A stretch of 64,000 nt of DNA from Winogradskyella schleiferi (GTDB lineage: Bacteria > Bacteroidota > Bacteroidia > Flavobacteriales > Flavobacteriaceae): the NCBI RefSeq assembly GCF_013394655.1, contig NZ_CP053351.1, forward strand, positions 1,178,001-1,242,000, given 5' to 3'. Under the pieces are notes generated by a model. The model searched no databases, was not told the origin of the DNA, and saw only the letters and a list, made by a program, of their open reading frames with translations. Below are positions 38,901 through 47,385 of the stretch, one piece after another; positions within the stretch are counted from its first letter, which is position 1, and every line of letters begins with the position of its first letter. Made by a program: the position numbers and the translations under genes.

Positions 38901-41900
38901 AATTCGGTATCTATGCCCAGCAATTGCAATTGGTTGTGAAATACTTTTGAAGTCGTGTCTAACTCATTAGAATGTTGCATTAACATACTTTGGGTTCTTG
39001 TACGTTCTAAAGCCGCTTCTATTTGTGCTTCTCTTGTTTGCGCTTCTGCTTTTTTAAGGTCGAGGAAACGTGTATAGGTTTGTTGAAACACTTTAGTAAA
39101 GCGCAACATGACATCAATCTGTGTTTTGGCTAGTTTTTCACCACCAATAATCAATAAATAGCCTTGCTTAAAATTGAAGGTATGGATGACTATTTCTTTT
39201 GGTGAAATTTCTACGAGTTCCTTTGCGGAAAAAGGAAAATTAATGCCTTTTTCTGCTACAAATGTTTGATGTGCAATGGTTTGTTTTCTGGTCAGTTCAA
39301 CAACACACAACGGTTCTTGTTTTTTCCAACTCGCTGCAATCTCTCGCATTGGTGGTGTTTGTTTATGTGGAATACCAATAGCTTGCTCTAAAATTTTACC
39401 AGTGGAAGGATTCGGTGTGTAATTCCAACCAATGTCTTCCATATCGTCCATTAAAACGTAACCGCTTGTGAAACAGTCAATACCTAATTTTGTGATTTCA
39501 TTCCATAGCAATTCTCCTGCTTCTAAAAGTTCACTACTTTTTTGCATGGCCATACTTCTAGAACGAATGCGCTCAAGAGCCGTTTCAATTTGTGCTTCCT
39601 TAGCTTGTTCTTCTGCTTTTTGAAGGTCTAAAAAACGCGTATAGGTTTGTTCGAAAACTTTAGCGAAACGTTTAAAAATATCTTCATTTTCATAGGTTTC
39701 AGTGGTAATAACCAACAAGTATCCATATTTAAAATAGGCTGCATGCCACTTTTGCCATTTTGGAAATGCAATTCCGTCATCTAACATGCCTTGAAAAATA
39801 GGTTGGACATCTGGAACCGTGAGCATATATTTATAATGCGCTTTGAGGTCTTTACCGCCTTTTTCAATGGAATGAAATTCTAAATTATTCTTCCAACCTT
39901 CGTACATTTCTTTATGAGCAGGATCTATGGTGTTTGGTATTAAGAGTTGTGGCATGATGCCTTTTTCGTTGGCAAACCAAAACTCATCAGTATCAGAATC
40001 GATTTTGCAAAAACCAAATCCTGTACCCCAGAGTTCGCCACCTAAACTTTTTAGTTGTTGAAAGAGTATAAAAGCGACATCACCAATTTCCTCACTTTTT
40101 TGCATGGCCATGGTTCTAGCTCTAACTCTTTCCAATGCCAATTCAATTTCTGATTCTCTGGCTTGTGCTTCTGCTTTTTTTAAGTCTAAAAAACGGGTGT
40201 AGGTCTGCTCGAAAACTTTTCCGAAGCGTTTAAAAATATCATGTGCTTCAGGGACTTCTTCATAAGTGATGAATAGTAAAAAACCTTCGTTGAATCTTAC
40301 CAGATGATTGAATTGTTGTGTTGGCAGTTTTATGCCTGCGTTTTCAAATTGTTCAAATGTAACTTTAAGTTCTGGAAGCGATTCCATGTATTTGTAATGG
40401 GCCACCAAATCTTTTCCTTTTTGTCCATAGACAAAGAATTTTTCTTCATTTAAAATGGCTTTATGCCAAGGTTTCAAACTTTTGTGTTTTGTTAATGGCA
40501 GTACAAAGGCGTCTTGAAGTTCGCCTTCGCTACTCATATTGCAAATACTCGATTTTTTGTCCTCGGACAGAATATTGTAGCCACAGCTCCATGCTGGAAT
40601 GCCCAATTCTTGTACCTCCAGGAACAAAGTGTTTGCTGCTTCGGGCAACTCATCGCTATGTTGCATGGCCATGGTGCGAGAACGTACTTTTTCTAAGGCC
40701 ATTTCTATTTGGGCCTCTCGCATTTGCGCTTCAGCACGTTGTAAATCTAGAAAACGTGTGTAGGTTTGTTGAAAAACTTTTGCGAAACGCGTAACCATTT
40801 CTTGCTGTTCTACGGTTAACAATTCTCCACCAACAATGAGCAAATACCCTTGTCTGAAATTAAAGGTATGTACTACTAACCGTTCTGGTGAAATGGCCAG
40901 TAATTTTTCTTTTGAAATGGGAAAACCGATACTTTCCTCTGCAATAAAAGTTTGGTGTTTTATTGTTTCCTTCTCGTTCAATTGTATGACCAATAAGGGT
41001 TCTTGTTTTTTCCAGCTTTTAGCAATCGCCTTCATAACCTTGTTCTCAGTGTGGTTCATTCCCACAGGTTTATGCCGAATGCTACCATCAGAAGGGTTTA
41101 CACCATAGTTCCAACCCATTGTAACGGTTTCATCAAAGAGTGTATAGCCTGTTGTTAGGTTTTGAATTCCCAGTTTTGAGAGTTCTTGATATAATAATTC
41201 TCCAGCTTCCGTTAATTCCTCACTAGAATGCATTGCCATACTACGGGAACGAACCCTTTCTAATGCGGTTTCAATTTGAGCTTCCCTGGCTTGTGCTTCG
41301 GCTTTTTGTAGGTCTAAAAACCTAATGTAAGCTTGGTTAAATACTCTCAAAAATCGTTTTAGGATATCTATTTCGTGTTCTGTTAATTTCTTTCCCTCAA
41401 AATCATTGATATTGAATACCACATATTCTGAGGTTACCATTGTGATGGTGTAAGATGTGCTATTAAAGATCATACCCAAAATATCTTCTGGTAAATCTTT
41501 AAATTCAGAAGTTTTATCGAGTACGTATTTATAAAAATTATTTTTTACTGTTTTCGTATAATGTCCTACAAAGACATCGGCTTCCTTTTCATATGCATTG
41601 CATAAATCCTTAGAAATTTTATTATTAAAATAGGGTAATCGGTAATTGGTGATAACTAAACCTTCTTCATTTTCGCCGCAAACATAGGCATCAAGGTCTT
41701 TGGACCCTTCTATTTTGATACCGATTCCTACAGCTGTTGCAGGTATTTGTAATTCTTTTAATTTTTCGAAAACAATACTTATTACTTCTTTAAACTCTTC
41801 ACTTTTATGAACAGCTAATGAACGTGAACGTACTTTTTCCAAAGCGGCTTCAATTTGGGCTTCTCGCGCTTGCGCTTCTGCTTTTTGAAGGTCATTGAAA

Positions 41901-44900
41901 CGTGTATAAGTCATATCAAACACCTTTCCGAATCGTTCTAAAATATCAAGGTTTTCATCGGAAAGTGCTTCGCTGCCGACTGTTTGTAAACCTCCAAAAT
42001 TGCAAAAAGTAAAGGACGCTACATATTTATCTAAAGCACGATTTGCTTTTTTGACTTTATTGGAAAACCTTTTAAACTCTGTTTCATGATATAGATAATC
42101 GTCATATATTCTCTTTTCCTTTCCTTCTAAAACATATACAAATTTTAGTTTTTGTTCTTTCCAAGCCTTCATCATGGCATGATGAAAAGGATAGTCCTCA
42201 AACTTCATATAATAAGACTCGGGCTCTGTTCCACCTTCGGGATTTGTAGCCCAAACCATATTAGATTGGTCAGCTTCATTTATAATATTGATGATGCACC
42301 ATGTCAATGAGAAATCGAGTTTGGTCAGTTCATTGAGAACCGTAGCCACAAGATCTGATAATTCATCGGAATGTTGCATGGCCATGGCTCTGGCTCTAAC
42401 ACGTTCTAATCCTAATTCAATTTGTGATTCTCTTGCTTGCGCTTCCGCCTTTTGAAGATCAAGGAAACGTGTATAGGTTTGTTCAAAAACTTTTGCAAAT
42501 CGTTTGAAAATATCGTGTGCTTCAGGATAAGACTCAAGCGTGATAAACAATAGAAACCCATGAGAAAAGAAAGGGCAATGGTTAATTTGAGATTTGGGCA
42601 ATTGCATTCCAGAATCTTCTATTCCTTGCAATACATCCTTAACTACTGGGAGCGTTTTCATGTACCTGTATGTCTTGGCAAGAGATTTACCAGTTGCCTC
42701 AAAAACTAAAAAATCTTCACCACTTTTTTTCGCTTCATATATTTTTTTAAAGAAAGAATCTTCGGTTGAAGGTATATGGTAAGGAGCAGTAATATCACCT
42801 GAAGGAGTTGGATTGTAACCAATAAATGAGGTGTCGTTCTTATTCCAGATATTAAAACCACTTGTCCAGGTTTCAATGCCCAAATCATTAATTTGTTGAA
42901 AAAGCAATGCTGCTGTTTCTGCTAATTCATCACTATGTTGCATGGCCATTGTTCGAGCCCTGACTCTTTCTAATGCTAGTTCTATTTCAGATTCTCTGGC
43001 TTGTTTTTCAGCTTTTTGAAGATCAAGGAAACGTGTATAGGTTTGTTCAAAAACTTTTGCAAATCGTTTGAAAATATCATGTGCATCTGGAACGGATTCT
43101 CTTGTAATAAACAATAAGTAACCATATTTAAAAAACACCACGTGGTCTATTTGGTAGGTTGGAAATCCATCATTTGTTTCCTTAAGAGTTTGTAATACAT
43201 CTCCAATAATAGGAAGCGAACTCATATACTCATAATGAGCTACGCATTCTTTGCCTTTAAATTCTTTTATAACTAGTGATTCTCCTTTCTGACCTTTTTG
43301 GAAATAGTCATTAAATATACCTTCTCGTGGCACTTTGTAAGTATGTAAGACACCTGCTTCATTACCAAACCATTCCGTAGATTCATTTTCTCCGTAAATA
43401 TTAAATGCGCAACCCCAAGTCTTAATACCTAAGGCTCTTACTTGTTGATCTAGTAAGAATGATGCTTCTTGTAATTCATCACTATGTTGCATGGCCATGG
43501 TTCTTGCCCGAACACGTTCTAATGCCAATTCAATCTCTGATTCTCTGGCTTGCGCTTCTGCTTTTTGTAAATCTAAAAATCTGGTATAGGTTTGTTCGAA
43601 AACTTTAGCGAAACGTATAAAAATATCGTGTGCATCCGGAACAGGTTCATGTGTAATAAACATGAGGTAACCTTTAGAGAAATAAGCGCAATGTATAATT
43701 TGAAAAGTTGGAAACGAAAGTCCAGCTTTAGCCAATGCTTTCACTTCAGGAATTGATACCATATACTTATAATGGTCTTCTAGTTTCTTACCTTCCTGCT
43801 CTAATACAAATAAAGCGTCTCCTCTTTTTTCTGCTTCATGAAAAAGTAGATATACATCTTCATTAGAATTTGTTCTAAATGGAGGTTGAAGTCGATCTTT
43901 TCCTGCCATCCAAGCCGTAGCAAATTTCTTGTCATCATCCCAGATATTAAAACCACAGGCGAAGGAATTTATTCCTAATTCTTCCACTTGTTGAAATAAA
44001 AGCAAGGCGGTGTCTCGCAATTCGTCACTTCGTTGCATACCCATAGTTCTGCTTCGCACTTTTTCTAAAGCCAATTCTATCTGAACTTCTCTTGCTTGTT
44101 TTTCTGCTTTTTGTAAGTCTAAGAAACGTTGATGTGCCAAATCGAAGGCACCTGCAAATTTCACTAATATATCAACATCTTCTTTTGGTGGATTTTTAAT
44201 TACTCCTGGTAAACTATAGCCAATTTCTCCATGACTTGTGCGCGCCATGATAAATGTTAAGCCACCAATATGTCTTATGTCGTTATGACTTGGTGCTTGG
44301 GGATCTATGTTTTTAAAATCACCCAAATTCACCATTTTATCTACATAATCGATAGCTTCTTCAGTGTTCATGGCATATACGACAGTTGCTTTTTTACTCT
44401 TTTCCCATTTTGCCAACAGTGGAATATCACCATGTATATGTCGTGGCAATTCCATCACAAAACCAATTTTGCTACCATCTCCTGAGGTCATGGCTTTTTC
44501 GTATGTTGAAGGTAACCACATCATGTGCCAGAAGTAGTGTGCTTCATGTCCTAATTTGATGAATTCGTTACGCATGGTTACGACAATGTCAAGCAAATCA
44601 GACGATTCTTTCATGGCGACTGCTTGCGCACGAATACGCTCTAGGGCAGTCTCAACTTCTAGCTCACGGTTTTTTTTCTCTAGTTCGGTAGTTCTACGCT
44701 GAATAGCCTCTCGAAGCTCTTGGTTTTCTTCGTTTATTTTGTCATAACCTATGGTTTCACCTTCGGCCGTTTTTGGGTCTGGAATCGAGAAATGTTGATA
44801 GATAAATCGCCAACGATCTTTGTTTTCTATTAGTATACTAGAAAAACGGAATCTGCTATAAAAATTCCATTCGTTTTCATGAAGAAACCAAGCATCAAAA

Positions 44901-45172
44901 ACATGTGTGATAAAAATAAGTTCTCCAAATTGTTCAATAATTTTTGATTCATTTCGTATTTCGGTTTTACCAGCGAATTGATCGCCTGTATCTTCAAAAA
45001 ATTTAGTGGTATCCTTTCTGTTTAAAAATTCTTCTTTTGTTGCAGAACCAATGAAATGATAGTCGTCATCTAAATATGAATTATAAGTTTCAACATCACC
45101 ATTAAGATAACTATGTAACCAAGTATCATACACTTGCCAGATTTCGGTTTCTAGTTTTTTAGTCAGTTTCAT
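35915..45172 (-). CDS. Giant histidine kinase with 14 tandem GAF-like sensor units
   Basis: A 3085-residue soluble protein. Residues about 5-132 are an NTF2/SnoaL-like domain and 145-185 a coiled coil. From about 175 to 2790 the protein is 14 tandem units of roughly 187 residues. Each starts with a coiled-coil linker whose consensus begins KAEAQARE and contains ALERVRARTMAMQHSDEL, continues as a GAF-like alpha/beta domain, often with HYKYM and GYLLFIT, and ends KVFEQTYTRFLDLQ. The kinase core follows, with His2846 in GIAHEIQNPLNFV and N, G1 and G2 boxes intact. There is no membrane helix or signal peptide. Start and stop overlap or nearly touch neighbouring kinase genes. The units probably bind different small ligands; this is inference. 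Confidence 0.92.
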   Translation of the reverse strand: MKLTKKLETEIWQVYDTWLHSYLNGDVETYNSYLDDDYHFIGSATKEEFLNRKDTTKFFEDTGDQFAGKTEIRNESKIIEQFGELIFITHVFDAWFLHENEWNFYSRFRFSSILIENKDRWRFIYQHFSIPDPKTAEGETIGYDKINEENQELREAIQRRTTELEKKNRELEVETALERIRAQAVAMKESSDLLDIVVTMRNEFIKLGHEAHYFWHMMWLPSTYEKAMTSGDGSKIGFVMELPRHIHGDIPLLAKWEKSKKATVVYAMNTEEAIDYVDKMVNLGDFKNIDPQAPSHNDIRHIGGLTFIMARTSHGEIGYSLPGVIKNPPKEDVDILVKFAGAFDLAHQRFLDLQKAEKQAREVQIELALEKVRSRTMGMQRSDELRDTALLLFQQVEELGINSFACGFNIWDDDKKFATAWMAGKDRLQPPFRTNSNEDVYLLFHEAEKRGDALFVLEQEGKKLEDHYKYMVSIPEVKALAKAGLSFPTFQIIHCAYFSKGYLMFITHEPVPDAHDIFIRFAKVFEQTYTRFLDLQKAEAQARESEIELALERVRARTMAMQHSDELQEASFLLDQQVRALGIKTWGCAFNIYGENESTEWFGNEAGVLHTYKVPREGIFNDYFQKGQKGESLVIKEFKGKECVAHYEYMSSLPIIGDVLQTLKETNDGFPTYQIDHVVFFKYGYLLFITRESVPDAHDIFKRFAKVFEQTYTRFLDLQKAEKQARESEIELALERVRARTMAMQHSDELAETAALLFQQINDLGIETWTSGFNIWNKNDTSFIGYNPTPSGDITAPYHIPSTEDSFFKKIYEAKKSGEDFLVFEATGKSLAKTYRYMKTLPVVKDVLQGIEDSGMQLPKSQINHCPFFSHGFLLFITLESYPEAHDIFKRFAKVFEQTYTRFLDLQKAEAQARESQIELGLERVRARAMAMQHSDELSDLVATVLNELTKLDFSLTWCIINIINEADQSNMVWATNPEGGTEPESYYMKFEDYPFHHAMMKAWKEQKLKFVYVLEGKEKRIYDDYLYHETEFKRFSNKVKKANRALDKYVASFTFCNFGGLQTVGSEALSDENLDILERFGKVFDMTYTRFNDLQKAEAQAREAQIEAALEKVRSRSLAVHKSEEFKEVISIVFEKLKELQIPATAVGIGIKIEGSKDLDAYVCGENEEGLVITNYRLPYFNNKISKDLCNAYEKEADVFVGHYTKTVKNNFYKYVLDKTSEFKDLPEDILGMIFNSTSYTITMVTSEYVVFNINDFEGKKLTEHEIDILKRFLRVFNQAYIRFLDLQKAEAQAREAQIETALERVRSRSMAMHSSEELTEAGELLYQELSKLGIQNLTTGYTLFDETVTMGWNYGVNPSDGSIRHKPVGMNHTENKVMKAIAKSWKKQEPLLVIQLNEKETIKHQTFIAEESIGFPISKEKLLAISPERLVVHTFNFRQGYLLIVGGELLTVEQQEMVTRFAKVFQQTYTRFLDLQRAEAQMREAQIEMALEKVRSRTMAMQHSDELPEAANTLFLEVQELGIPAWSCGYNILSEDKKSSICNMSSEGELQDAFVLPLTKHKSLKPWHKAILNEEKFFVYGQKGKDLVAHYKYMESLPELKVTFEQFENAGIKLPTQQFNHLVRFNEGFLLFITYEEVPEAHDIFKRFGKVFEQTYTRFLDLKKAEAQARESEIELALERVRARTMAMQKSEEIGDVAFILFQQLKSLGGELWGTGFGFCKIDSDTDEFWFANEKGIMPQLLIPNTIDPAHKEMYEGWKNNLEFHSIEKGGKDLKAHYKYMLTVPDVQPIFQGMLDDGIAFPKWQKWHAAYFKYGYLLVITTETYENEDIFKRFAKVFEQTYTRFLDLQKAEEQAKEAQIETALERIRSRSMAMQKSSELLEAGELLWNEITKLGIDCFTSGYVLMDDMEDIGWNYTPNPSTGKILEQAIGIPHKQTPPMREIAASWKKQEPLCVVELTRKQTIAHQTFVAEKGINFPFSAKELVEISPKEIVIHTFNFKQGYLLIIGGEKLAKTQIDVMLRFTKVFQQTYTRFLDLKKAEAQTREAQIEAALERTRTQSMLMQHSNELDTTSKVFHNQLQLLGIDTEFSYVWLPDEAKNEHKFWVAWNSDKKRSPAIHSKAIVYPLDKTEPYTAACFKDWASGVSVHMHHIEPSEVKTFFTAWEELLKDAKKLNPTYFSKGLYYAEAFMKYGCFGINIKRPISNEEQQILQRFSIEFERTYTRFLDLQKAEAQAREAQIETALERIRSQSMGMQSTADFGNVTTEMFNQLRSFGEELFATGIVFCDKHDGHVEQWHSIPGAGMLSPMIVPVDLDYIHQYRYDQWKAGKALFSIEIPSDFIEQHFEDIFKLPSAQITLKDLESRNAPMPEPPPWEIDYGASFNHGYILVSSLKQIENTDILPRFAKVFEQTYTRFLDLQKAEVQAREAQIETALERVRSRGMAMHNSEELKGVVKEIFDQMANLNINADHAGIVVDFEPKNDFHFWVADNQDIPSKITVPYLDLPWDRLFTEAKKKGKDFFKMQLNFEEKNSFYKKLLPHIKGLTKKAKDFYLSCPGLAASTVLQKDIGLYIENFSGISFSDEENDILMRFGKVFQQAYTRFLDLKKAEEQAKEAQIEMALEKVRSRTMAMQKSDELAETSVIVFKQLLELGIAPNRLFIGIVKGKSSQIECWATNEDGSKLANKFIADASQNKTIKRMLAGWKKNKQSLTIDLIGKELKDYFEYLSTEMNIPFIHGLEQKRRVQTVAYFSGGFIGMASPEDQPAETTQLLERFASVFNLTYTRFNDLKVAEAQSKKAEEDLIKLQAAKKSAEKSLSELQQTQKQLIQSEKMASLGELTAGIAHEIQNPLNFVNNFSEVSKELLDEMLEEIEAGDMEEVRAIMADVIQNLDKINHHGKRADGIVKGMLQHSRASGNKKEATDINLLTDEYFRLAYHGLRAKDKSFNANLETDYDENLKTFDVIPQDIGRVILNLFTNAFYAVDEKSSSAKASEGKKYAPTVSVSTKKLKDKVTISVKDNGNGIPKHIIDKIFQPFFTTKPTGKGTGLGLSMSYDIIKAHEGDLKVETKEGEGTYFIIELPLKS

Positions 45173-46215
45173 GCGTTGTTGGTTGTTGGTAATGAAATGA
45201 TGAATGTTGTTCCTTCTTGTTCTTTGGTGTTTACTTTAATATCTCCACCATGTGCTTTAATAATATCGTAACTTAATGAGAGACCTAATCCTGTTCCTTG
45301 TCCTGTTGGTTTAGTGGTAAAGAATGGCTGAAAAATTTTATCCAATACTTTCTGTGGAATGCCATTTCCGTTGTCTTTGACTGAAATTTCAATAGCGTCT
45401 TTTACTTTTTTAGTTTCAACAGTGACTTGTGGTTCATAGCCTTCAATTAGTAATTTTTTCTTTTCATTCACGGCATAAAATGCATTAGTGATTAGGTTGA
45501 GAACCACACGGCCAATATCTTGAGGTGCAATACTTAAAGGCTGAATTGTATCATCAAAACGCGTTTCTAAAGCGGCATTAAAGGATTTATCTTTGGCGCG
45601 TAAACCATGATAGGCGAGACGTAAGTATTCATCGACCAAAACGTTGATATTGGTATCTTCTTTTGCTCCAGAACTACTGCGACTATGTTGTAACATGCCT
45701 TTTACAATACCATCGGCACGTTGGCCATGATGATTTATTTTTTCAAGATTTTGAATGACATCTTGTGCAATAGCGTTGACTTCTTCCATATCGCCATTTT
45801 TGATTTCCTCAAGCATTTCTTCCAATAATTCTTTACTGACTTCAGAAAAATTATTGACGAAGTTTAAGGGGTTTTGGATTTCGTGTGCAATACCAGCCGT
45901 TAATTCTCCTAAACTTGCCATTTTCTCAGATTGAATTAATTGCGATTGCGTGGCTTTTAATTCTTTTATGGATTTTTGTAATGCTATGTTTGAATCTTCA
46001 ATGGCTTTTTGTTTTTGTTCTAGTTCCTCAATAGTCTCTTCCAGTAAAATGGCAGTGGTACGTTTTACTTTTTCGGTACGTTCTAGTTTAAAATCTGAAA
46101 TGAGTAAATCTTTATCAGCACTTTTTAGATATTTTAATAGATCCGTTTTCTCTTTTTCTGAAAGATGGTTTGAGCTTTCGATAAAATCTTGAATATGTTG
46201 TAGGTGTTGATTCAT
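45169..46215 (-). CDS. Sensor histidine kinase without obvious sensor domain
   Basis: A 348-residue soluble kinase. The first 45 residues are a small helical segment (IQDFIESSNHLSEKEKTDLL), then a coiled coil (about 55-100) leads to His111 in GIAHEIQNPLNFVNNFSEVS and a complete HATPase domain with DNGNGIP and GTGLGLSLSYDI. Lacking a ligand domain, it may pair with one of the FIST proteins encoded just upstream. Its start overlaps the stop of the FIST gene by 4 bases, and its stop overlaps the giant kinase start by 4 bases. The core is paralogous to the other two kinases of the operon. Confidence 0.93.
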   Translation of the reverse strand: MNQHLQHIQDFIESSNHLSEKEKTDLLKYLKSADKDLLISDFKLERTEKVKRTTAILLEETIEELEQKQKAIEDSNIALQKSIKELKATQSQLIQSEKMASLGELTAGIAHEIQNPLNFVNNFSEVSKELLEEMLEEIKNGDMEEVNAIAQDVIQNLEKINHHGQRADGIVKGMLQHSRSSSGAKEDTNINVLVDEYLRLAYHGLRAKDKSFNAALETRFDDTIQPLSIAPQDIGRVVLNLITNAFYAVNEKKKLLIEGYEPQVTVETKKVKDAIEISVKDNGNGIPQKVLDKIFQPFFTTKPTGQGTGLGLSLSYDIIKAHGGDIKVNTKEQEGTTFIISLPTTNNA

Positions 46216-47372
46216 ACGTTTTCTTTAAGTGTTACCCAGCAACAGGCTCCTGAATGAAAGTTTTGCTTGCCATTTAAAACACGACCAAATTCACCATAGG
46301 TAAAAAAACCAGCCATTGGTGTATCCCATATTTTGGCGAGGCCTTCGTTTTCATCTGTTACCATTGGACCTAGAATTGGTTGTCTGCCAGCACAAGAAAA
46401 AATCAATAAGGCATCTGCATCTTCTCTGGAATCTTCTTTATATTTTGTTGCCTTGTCAATCACTTCCTCAACAATGTCGAATTCAGGAGGGCTTGTAAAC
46501 CAAAATTTTGAACCTTCAGGCATTTCCATATCCATGACCAATGCACTTTCCTTAGCATCAATTTTCATTGGTGTTTTTAGTACCGTTTCATTTTCGTCAC
46601 GTTCTACAATAAATGGATATTCCATTGATAATTCTTCAAATATTTTAAAATCGTTTTCAACTAATTTATCTTCTTGTCCCAAATATTTCAGGTATAGTTC
46701 AACTGCAGATTTACCATCTATCTCATAGAGTAGGTTCTCTTTGCATTTAGTAACCGTTCTGGTAATTCCTAGTGGCTTCCAACCTGTAACTGCCATTCCT
46801 TTTAATGCGATTTTATCACCATTTAGTACTAACGCCACAAGTCCACAATCTGTTTCTTTTTCATTGGTAAAAACAAAAGTTCCATTTAGTTTCCAATCGT
46901 CTCCAGCCATACCACCAAAGAATATTTTATCAGGACCAAGGCTTTGTGTCAGGCTTTTTACCAATTTTTCGCCTTCAAAGTGATTCCCTTTTAGATTGAT
47001 GCCTGTACTGCATAGAATTAGCGAAGGATTAGTAAATTTTTTTAAAGCCTCATTTGCCAATTTAGATGCTGTATCCGCTATCTTCCCATTTTTTATTTCG
47101 TCGAACAAAATCGTGTAATTTTCATTTACTATCTCTAAAAGCAATATGGCGATTTCTCCTTCAGTTTGATGACCGTTAATAAATTCGCCACATGAAGTAG
47201 CTCCAAAGACCTCAATGTTTTTTGAATCCATTAGCTTACAAATAGCTTTTCTGTCTTGTTTTACGGAAATAAAAACTATAGCTACAGTTGGTGTGAAACC
47301 ATCTGCTAAAGCATTGGTTAAGGCTTTATAGATGTTTGAAACTGTTGAACCGTGTATTGATTTTGTTTTCAT
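46212..47372 (-). CDS. FIST domain sensor protein 3
   Basis: A 386-residue soluble protein made of FIST_N (about 20-205) and FIST_C (about 220-370) domains, a fold that binds small ligands and is coupled to kinases or cyclases. Markers are VAIVFISVKQDRKAI, FGATSCGEFINGHQTEGEI, KIFFGGMAGDD, and DALLIFSCAGRQPILGPM. The C-terminus ends SGACCWVTLKEN, with a Cys pair shared by all three FIST proteins here. It has no membrane segment. It starts 13 bases after FIST 2 and overlaps the downstream kinase gene by 4 bases, an arrangement that makes it the likely sensor subunit for that kinase. Confidence 0.92.
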   Translation of the reverse strand: MKTKSIHGSTVSNIYKALTNALADGFTPTVAIVFISVKQDRKAICKLMDSKNIEVFGATSCGEFINGHQTEGEIAILLLEIVNENYTILFDEIKNGKIADTASKLANEALKKFTNPSLILCSTGINLKGNHFEGEKLVKSLTQSLGPDKIFFGGMAGDDWKLNGTFVFTNEKETDCGLVALVLNGDKIALKGMAVTGWKPLGITRTVTKCKENLLYEIDGKSAVELYLKYLGQEDKLVENDFKIFEELSMEYPFIVERDENETVLKTPMKIDAKESALVMDMEMPEGSKFWFTSPPEFDIVEEVIDKATKYKEDSREDADALLIFSCAGRQPILGPMVTDENEGLAKIWDTPMAGFFTYGEFGRVLNGKQNFHSGACCWVTLKENV

Positions 47373-47385
47373 CTTTTATGATTAA

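Noticed and set aside
40489..41108. Plus-strand frames within the giant kinase gene
   Set aside because: They fall in the repeated linker and sensor DNA and mirror it on the other strand; the minus-strand gene explains the sequence.
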